Source: Fragilariopsis cylindrus CCMP1102
Lineage: Eukaryota > Bacillariophyta > Bacillariophyceae > Bacillariales > Bacillariaceae
Direction: 5' to 3'
DNA length: 64,000 nucleotides
Assembly (NCBI GenBank): GCA_900095095.1
Contig: FMBT01000291.1
Coordinates: 744,001 to 808,000 of the forward strand
Positions 57,716-64,000 of the stretch are shown piece after piece (positions within the stretch are counted from its first letter, which is position 1; each line of letters starts with the position of its first letter). The notes beneath the pieces are model-generated. The model saw nothing but the letters and a program-made list of their open reading frames with translations, was not told the origin of the DNA and did no database searches. The position numbers and the translations under genes were made by a program.

Positions 57716-60700
57716 TTATTGTTGAAGGTTCCGAACGTCCTCACGGGGCTTGACCATGAGGTTTCGTAGTCCTTCAAAGTGTCCTACATCTTTGTCTTCT
57801 TTTGTAAAGATATCTGCAGGGTTGGTCTTTCCTGGGATCCAGGCTATATTGACCTCTCCATGCAATCTTCCTTCTGCAATGCTTAATTCACTGATGTTTT
57901 CATGTCTTAGTTTCTTAGTAGCTTTACATCCACTTTCAACCCAATCGACACTTCCTTTATTGTCATTTAATACTGGAGTAGGATTATTTACATCACTCAG
58001 TCCAAGTTGCCTCATAAGATGTCTGAGATACTGGATCTCTTTAACACCCTCATGCATGGCCTTGATCTCTGCGATACAAGAGCTTCCACTAAGTCTTTTC
58101 TCTCGGTATACACCCCAACAAATAGGACCCCCCATTCTGGTAATGTAATATCCTTGAATGGACTTCATCTCTTCTGATGTGACTACTCTCTTTTCATTTT
58201 CTCTTGGCTGGGACGCATCTTGTGATCCCCAATTCGAGTCTGTGAATGTAATTGTCTTCTCATCTTCAAATATGTCTGGTATTCCCACATTTCCTTCGAG
58301 TACATTGTCTCCTTGTGTAAACCATATCCCATGTGAAGAGGTATGACTTAAATATCGTAGTACATGTTTCGCAGATTGGAAATGACCGTAGGATGGATTG
58401 CTGCAGAATTGACCAAGTAACTTTGTTGCTGTGCATATGTCAGGCCGTGTGTTAATAGACAGCCATGTTAGTCCTCCCATAATTGATTGGTATGCATTTA
58501 CCAGTTCCTCTTTGTCAGATGGGTCTATCCCATCGCGATTGACTCTATCAATCACTAATCCTGAGCGATATGGTGTTCTACTTGGTTTACATTCAGTCAG
58601 TTTGTGCTTTTCTAGCATTTGATCGACGAAGGCTTGTTGTGATATATGACATGTCACTCTCTCATCATCGAATCGATGCCATTCATAGGCTTGCCCAAGG
58701 AACCATGATACTGTTCCCATAAAATCTACTTTGACCTTTGACTTCAGTTGCTGTTCGAACCACTCTTCCACTTCTTCAGATTTGGAATAGAATACAAAGT
58801 CATCTACGTATAAACCCAGGATGATTGGAGGTTTCCCAGCAATCGGTGTGCATTTGTAGACGCATTTGTCTTGTCCCATTGATTCAAATCCAATTTCCTT
58901 TAACAGATTATCCATCAAGGTGTACCAGTGGTGTGCTGAGCGCGATAGTCCATATAGTGTTTTATTTAGTTTCCAGTAGGTTCCTTTCTTTGTATTCGGA
59001 CATCCTATAGGCGGACGTACGATGCAGAGCTCATCTTCAGGCAATTCCGGTTGACAGAAAGCATTCTTGCAATCTCCTTGTTTAAGGAAACATCCATCGT
59101 CTACAGCCATGGAGACAAGTAGTCTCGCTGCAGATGAACTCAGTACAGGAGCGTATCTATCCTCTCTGGTCCATACTCGATTTTCATGATTTCCTAGTAC
59201 CACAATTCTAGATTTGGCTCTGACTGGATTTCCCTCCTTGTCTTTCTTCACCGTGAAGAGGTTCATGGTTGGAATGGCTTCGATTTCTTTGCCATGTTCT
59301 TTCAAAAGCTTTTGATAATCCTTCTCATCAATCTCTGTGAATGTGTCAAGTCGTTTTAAGCCACTGTATTCTTCATCATACGCGTCTTTCCATATCTTGC
59401 TATCTTTGTTTGATTCATGTAGTGCTTTCTTGAGATTTGCCGGGGCAAGTGGATTGTTTAGGTGAGCCGCGGAGACATGACGTCCCCAGCCTACCACTCT
59501 TCTTGCTACATCCTCTTGCCATCCAATATCAAAACTGTTTTCCTGCAGTCGATGCTTCCAGGAGTATGCAATATCTGCAATGTCAGCAGACAGAATTGTC
59601 TTCCCTTCTCTATCTCTTGTCACGAATTCCCATGTATTACCAGACCCAATGGACAAGTATCCTTGCCTATACACATCGTCTAGGAGCATTGTCACCTTTT
59701 GATCCTGTTTCAACCATTTCGGTCGAAGGAAATCTAATGCGAGTGATGGCTTCCCTGATGCTGGAATATTATGCTCAGTAAACATGTGTTCTTGTTTCAC
59801 ATCTAAGTTACTGCTGTCGTCAAGTTTGACTGTGTAGTAATTGCTCTTTGATGTGGGTGGTGTAACCACGGTAGCTTCCAATATATCGTATGACTCTTGA
59901 CATTGAATGTAAACTCTTTCATTCATATCAAATTTTGTAGGACTACTACTGTTTGATATAACTGATGTCGTCAATCCCCCATCATACTGTAGATTGGGAA
60001 ATACTTCTCCAACTAACCGTCGTTTATCTAAGATATAATCAGCGGATGTGCAAAAACTATCCATGGTTGGGTTGTAAAATACCATACCATTTGTGAATTC
60101 ACTCCGTCCTAGTGCAATACCCAGTAAGCCTTGTGATTCGAACTTAGTTCTGTCTCTGTTGCTGTCTCTCACTCTCCGAAATGCGCCTATACAACCAAAG
60201 GGAAATAGGACCCGATAGTCCGGTTTCTCTCCGTAAAAGGCTTCATGTGGTGTAGTAAGGAATTCTGCAGCTTGGCTGTCTGGATTGGAGCTAATAGGAA
60301 GGATATTCAATCGAACACATGCTTCTCGAATGGCCCAGTACCAAAATTTCTTTGGCAGCTTAGCTTCTGCGAGGAAGGATCGTGCCATAGCTGTGAGCAA
60401 TGACCATCTTCGTTCGACTAGTCCGTTCTTATCCTGTCGTCCTGGTGGAGCGGCGCGGACGCAACATCCATGGGAGCGTAATAAGGCAATGGCTTTTCCA
60501 CCAATTAATTTGGGATCAAAATCACATTGGATGGTTTCTGGGAATCCCCCAGCATCGATGAAAAATTTCCATAGAGCCTCAGCTACATCCGCACCTGATG
60601 CACCGTGCATACCATAAACAAATGAGTTCGTGGTGCACTTGTCAACGAGCACGAGGGCATATTTGTAACCTCCAGGGGAGTTCCCATCTCCATATCCAAT

Positions 60701-61624
60701 ATCCATTCCAACCAATTGAAGTGGAGCAATCGCCTTCGATCCTTTCTGCCTGCTCTTCCCTCGCTTTCTATTCACGAGGGATCCGACGGTAGGGATCTCA
60801 TTCTTGTTGTCGACCACGGAGATACCCGTCCCCAGTTGGGATAGGACAGCGTAGTCTTGGAGTTGCCTACCTCCAAAGTATGACTGCAGGGTGTGGTTAG
60901 TGAGACGGTCTATTACATCTCCTCTACTACTTTCCAAATGATACTGTGGTGGTGGCGCACAAAGCTGCTTCTCAAAGGGCGCATCACTGTTGGATTCGTT
61001 ATTTAAGAAATCTCGAATGTCATTGACATCCAATTCCGTGAGTGCTTGCTTAAGCATTTCCCCCGGATCACCTTCACATAAGTAATTTTCATCCAGGGAA
61101 TCCCCGCGACTTGACGGATGCGCGTCGTCATCTGGTGACGACGGACGCGCTGCGTCAATATCGGCAGTCGTATTCTCCAAACACGACTTCAATTGTGCTT
61201 GATTCTTCGTTCTTTGTCCGCGTGTTAACACGCGACCCCTATGTACTCTGTTCAGGAAGTTCAATCTATTAGAGAAAACATCGAGGAAGTCATCTCCCTC
61301 ATTTTCATAAGTAAAATCGGGTTCTCCCCAGTCATTTGGACTGAGAGGTTCAAGGTTCAACCTTAAATCACCGTTGTCAGGGACAGGGGCAGTAATTGAG
61401 AAATTTGGAAACGTTAAATGCATCTTGGAGTCCGCGACTAGAAATGCACAACCCTTTCCACTGCGTCCATGCCTTGTTATTGACATTAAACTACAGTCGA
61501 GTGAGGGCACATGCAGCGATTTCTTAAGCGCTTGCACTTTGCCATCCAGCTTGATTCTTCCTGTTCCATATCCCTCCACAGGGACTGGTGTACCATCCCC
61601 ATATAAACAAAGACGTCGCGACAT
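57716..61624 (-). CDS. Copia integrase - reverse transcriptase - RNase H
   Basis: About 1,300 codons. After the end of the protease domain (DGTPVPVEGYGTG) comes a spacer, then integrase: Asp near 305 (LVGMDIGYGDG), Asp in CDFDPKLIGG, Glu in DKNGLVERRW, exactly D35E. RT: KSRIVVLGNHENR, QGDCKNAFCQPELPED, LNKTLYGLSRSAHHW, catalytic YVDD near 940. RNase H: TDSNWGS near 1130, ending IPGKTNPADIFTKE. All catalytic motifs are intact. The true protein starts in the upstream gag-protease frame: at about 61600 the DNA has GGGG where GGGGG would fuse both frames within the protease domain, so the ATG at 61624 is not a natural start. Confidence 0.93.
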   Translation of the reverse strand: MSRRLCLYGDGTPVPVEGYGTGRIKLDGKVQALKKSLHVPSLDCSLMSITRHGRSGKGCAFLVADSKMHLTFPNFSITAPVPDNGDLRLNLEPLSPNDWGEPDFTYENEGDDFLDVFSNRLNFLNRVHRGRVLTRGQRTKNQAQLKSCLENTTADIDAARPSSPDDDAHPSSRGDSLDENYLCEGDPGEMLKQALTELDVNDIRDFLNNESNSDAPFEKQLCAPPPQYHLESSRGDVIDRLTNHTLQSYFGGRQLQDYAVLSQLGTGISVVDNKNEIPTVGSLVNRKRGKSRQKGSKAIAPLQLVGMDIGYGDGNSPGGYKYALVLVDKCTTNSFVYGMHGASGADVAEALWKFFIDAGGFPETIQCDFDPKLIGGKAIALLRSHGCCVRAAPPGRQDKNGLVERRWSLLTAMARSFLAEAKLPKKFWYWAIREACVRLNILPISSNPDSQAAEFLTTPHEAFYGEKPDYRVLFPFGCIGAFRRVRDSNRDRTKFESQGLLGIALGRSEFTNGMVFYNPTMDSFCTSADYILDKRRLVGEVFPNLQYDGGLTTSVISNSSSPTKFDMNERVYIQCQESYDILEATVVTPPTSKSNYYTVKLDDSSNLDVKQEHMFTEHNIPASGKPSLALDFLRPKWLKQDQKVTMLLDDVYRQGYLSIGSGNTWEFVTRDREGKTILSADIADIAYSWKHRLQENSFDIGWQEDVARRVVGWGRHVSAAHLNNPLAPANLKKALHESNKDSKIWKDAYDEEYSGLKRLDTFTEIDEKDYQKLLKEHGKEIEAIPTMNLFTVKKDKEGNPVRAKSRIVVLGNHENRVWTREDRYAPVLSSSAARLLVSMAVDDGCFLKQGDCKNAFCQPELPEDELCIVRPPIGCPNTKKGTYWKLNKTLYGLSRSAHHWYTLMDNLLKEIGFESMGQDKCVYKCTPIAGKPPIILGLYVDDFVFYSKSEEVEEWFEQQLKSKVKVDFMGTVSWFLGQAYEWHRFDDERVTCHISQQAFVDQMLEKHKLTECKPSRTPYRSGLVIDRVNRDGIDPSDKEELVNAYQSIMGGLTWLSINTRPDICTATKLLGQFCSNPSYGHFQSAKHVLRYLSHTSSHGIWFTQGDNVLEGNVGIPDIFEDEKTITFTDSNWGSQDASQPRENEKRVVTSEEMKSIQGYYITRMGGPICWGVYREKRLSGSSCIAEIKAMHEGVKEIQYLRHLMRQLGLSDVNNPTPVLNDNKGSVDWVESGCKATKKLRHENISELSIAEGRLHGEVNIAWIPGKTNPADIFTKEDKDVGHFEGLRNLMVKPREDVRNLQQ

Positions 61625-63966
61625 TTCTTATAGTCGTCACCAAAGTCAGATCGATTAGTTAACATGTGCGCCGTGGCGCCACTATCAGGGACAATCTGTC
61701 TTGTTGGTATTGATGTATTCGCGCTGCAAACTTTTCTATTGCAATTGCTTTGAACAGTCAACATCGACTCTGCGAAAGCTGCAGTCTTGATTCTCTTACA
61801 AGAGCCTATGCAATGCGTCATACGATTGGTGATAGGATCAATACGAGACAAACGACTAAGTTCACTGTAGATAGGAGCAAAGTAACCGGTTGAATCTTCT
61901 TTAATATCGTTAATCGCTGTATGAGCGTCTACAAAATCGCCTCCAGAAGTGAAAGAACCTAAAGTAGCTGAGCGCCCTGTACCGGCACTTGTGCCTTCAC
62001 TGACCTTCTTCTCTGCTGCTACTTTATCCTGGTTCGTCTTGACGTCCTTTCCGTTTTTACCAACAGTTTGGAAACCTTCCGATCCAGTGGCAGGGGTAGC
62101 TTTAGTCGCTGGAGCTGTCGCTCCTGCGATAATAGCTGCTGCTTGCTTCTTCTTGTCATTATCTCTAGCGCGTTGCTTGACCCTCTTGCTAACCTTCTCA
62201 CGATGTTGATCTTTCTCGGGATCATACGTTACTGTTAGGCCGAATTCCTCCAGCATGGTACAGTTGTGCATGTGATGATTACATACATCGTTCTTGGGGT
62301 ATCTGCAGGCCAAGCAGTTTGTCATCTTGAGCATATTAGCAACATCAAATACTGTCACTTTAGAGTTTCCACCACTAGAGCTTACTAGTCCAAAATCACC
62401 ATTCATATCGATATGCATGTTAGCATTCTTTGCTTCATTGTTCGATTGATCAGATAATCCCCCTTGACTAGCAGCTCGAGCGGCATGCCGGGTATTAAGT
62501 TTCTTCATTCGACCAGCACTGTAAACATCTGAATTGGTAAAGATCTGATTCATATGGTTGACAAATTTATCAGTTGAATAGTCCGATAGCTTGATGTCGC
62601 CTTGAATAAGTTGACTGTCAATGTAGTCGAGACACTTCTCATCTTTGTAAACACCATCAAGGAATGCACGTTGAACGAAAGCAGTTTTGACTTGGTCAAG
62701 AGTGGTATATCCCATGAGATCAAACCGATCCCATAGATTGCTAACTCGAGACGCAAGGTCATGTGCGCTCTCTTCATTTCTTTGTGTTACAGTTCCCAAC
62801 TCCCTAATGCAGGAGATGATCTTCATTGTTGTAAGAGGAAGTAGTGTATCAAATATTTCCACGAATAAACTAACACCAAAACCTTTAGAGATTGTTGGTT
62901 GAAGTTGCATGGACATGGAGTCTAATCCTGATTCCATCATGATATCATGAAGATGATTGCACAGCTTGTTGGTTCTCAACTTGTATCGGTCAGACGCATC
63001 TTCCATATCCTTCATATCAAGGATGGAGACGCCATCTAACTTCCATGGAGGAGAGTTCAATCTGTTTGCAACACGCATCTTCCATTTGCACATTGATTCA
63101 TAAGTGAAAGCTTGAGGAAGCATTTCGAAATCACCATACTTTGAATTCATCACTTGCTTGTCGTCGTGTGTCAGTACCCTGTCAGATGACGGGTTGGTGA
63201 GACGAAGAGAAATCATACTCATGTTATCATTCACCTTGGAAAGTGATTCCATGATAGAATTATTAGTAGATATACTGCCTCCACTACTGGAAGCGTTTTC
63301 CAGGGATGGAGGTGGATGGAACTCGTTAGATGCTTTCGTAAATAGATATTCAGCCATGGCAATATTCTTTGGAGAGTCATCGCCGTTAGCATATCGATTC
63401 ATGTCCCTTTGAATATCATCGACTATTTTGCTTGGAAGATCTAAAACCAATAATCGAGTTTGATGATTGATGATGGTGATCCAAGGAATGTCGGTGGTTG
63501 GGAAGTCAAATACTAGTGGTGGTGAGACAGCCTTAGGAATGATGTGCGCAGTGGCGCCACTATCAGGAATGATTGTCATGGTTGGTTCAGTCTTCTTTCT
63601 TCCATGTGGAGACGCAGATAGAGATTCAACTGGTTCGAGTTTCTTAGTTGTAGATGGAAGAGAGGTAGTCATTGCTGATACATCATCATCATCTTCTTTT
63701 AAAGTGTCTCGTATTTCATTGATCTCCTCCATTTCTACCTCAATTGCATCTTGTACAGTTGTAGCATAGGCTCGAAGACTAGCAGCGATTGCTTCATCAC
63801 CGGTGCTTCCATCTGGATCTGTAGATCTTCGTGAAGTGGCAGTCGGCGACACAAGAGTGATCGCTAAAGGTTGTTGTGGTTGTTGTTGGGGCTCAGAGGT
63901 GTGAGCAGGTCGCAGAGAGGTGCTTTCTAACGATGGAGAGACATGTTGGTATTCAGCTGAGCTCAT
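61600..63966 (-). CDS. Copia gag-protease with two DSGATAH motifs
   Basis: ATG at 63966. Residues about 134-142 read IIPDSGATAHIIPKA, a retropepsin-like motif at an unexpected N-terminal place. The gag domain (about 280-520) has YESMCKWKMRVANRLNSP and TAFVQRAFLDGV. A Cys/His knuckle-like group follows (NCLACRYPKNDVCNHHMHNC), then a basic K/R-rich and Ala/Thr-rich linker, and the regular protease site VPDSGATAHMLTNRSDF at about 760. The frame stays open to 61486 but after about 61600 reads out of frame; natural continuation is the integrase ORF. Confidence 0.88.
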
Positions 63967-64000
63967 GGGTGGTGTCGACGCCGCGGTGATCCGTCTTAAG

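Larger units (their letters stand above)
57396..64000 (-). mobile_element. Second Ty1/copia retrotransposon, 5' end off the window
   Basis: Minus-strand gag-protease (63966-61486 frame) and integrase-RT-RNase H (61624-57716 frame), followed by a polypurine-like tract and one apparent LTR. Protein sequence is clearly different from the nested element (protease DSGATAH, D35E integrase), so it belongs to another copia lineage. The 5' LTR and right-hand target duplication must lie beyond base 64000. Confidence 0.9.

Noticed and set aside
61590-61605. Programmed frameshift between gag-protease and integrase in the second copia element
   Set aside because: The site lies inside the protease domain at a G4 run and matches the one-missing-base pattern seen in many unrelated genes; no slippery heptamer.

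Overview
This window is eukaryotic nuclear DNA, most likely from a diatom. The evidence is AT-rich intergenic DNA, short GT-AG introns, a plastid-type bipartite leader with an ASAFAP-like cleavage motif (44233-44688), diatom-style Ty1/copia elements, and gene families typical of diatoms (BTB/POZ, vWA, HMG-box, membrane-anchored sulfotransferase-like).

Layout. 1-6281: three host-type loci, namely a BTB/POZ protein running off the left edge, a vWA-domain locus broken by at least six frame breaks, and an HMG-box protein. 6719-33531: a block bounded by nearly identical 214-215 bp terminal inverted repeats, which I read as one giant DNA-type mobile element. It carries a Ulp1/SENP-like cysteine protease, a divergent pair of small genes sharing a palindromic promoter, an IQ-motif repeat protein, and a RING-finger ORF followed in the same frame by a second large ORF. 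A complete 12.2 kb Ty1/copia retrotransposon (13722-25960) is nested inside it, with 264 bp LTRs that look identical and an ATAAT target duplication. 33768-56889: a gene-dense host region with an EEP-family phosphatase/nuclease, two small single-TM proteins, nuclear-type low-complexity loci, a LarC homologue, a three-exon unknown, a plastid [2Fe-2S] protein, a mitochondrial pyrimidine-nucleotide-type carrier, a TPR-prefoldin fusion, a PPR protein, a sulfotransferase-like protein and CDC48/p97. 57396-64000: a second, unrelated Ty1/copia element cut by the right edge.

A recurring technical signal matters for every reader. Most apparently broken genes are interrupted by single missing bases, mostly in homopolymer runs, both in host genes and in transposons. 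This fits residual long-read assembly error at least as well as real decay, so split ORFs here should usually be read as one protein. Highly conserved genes (CDC48, LarC, TPR-prefoldin) are intact.
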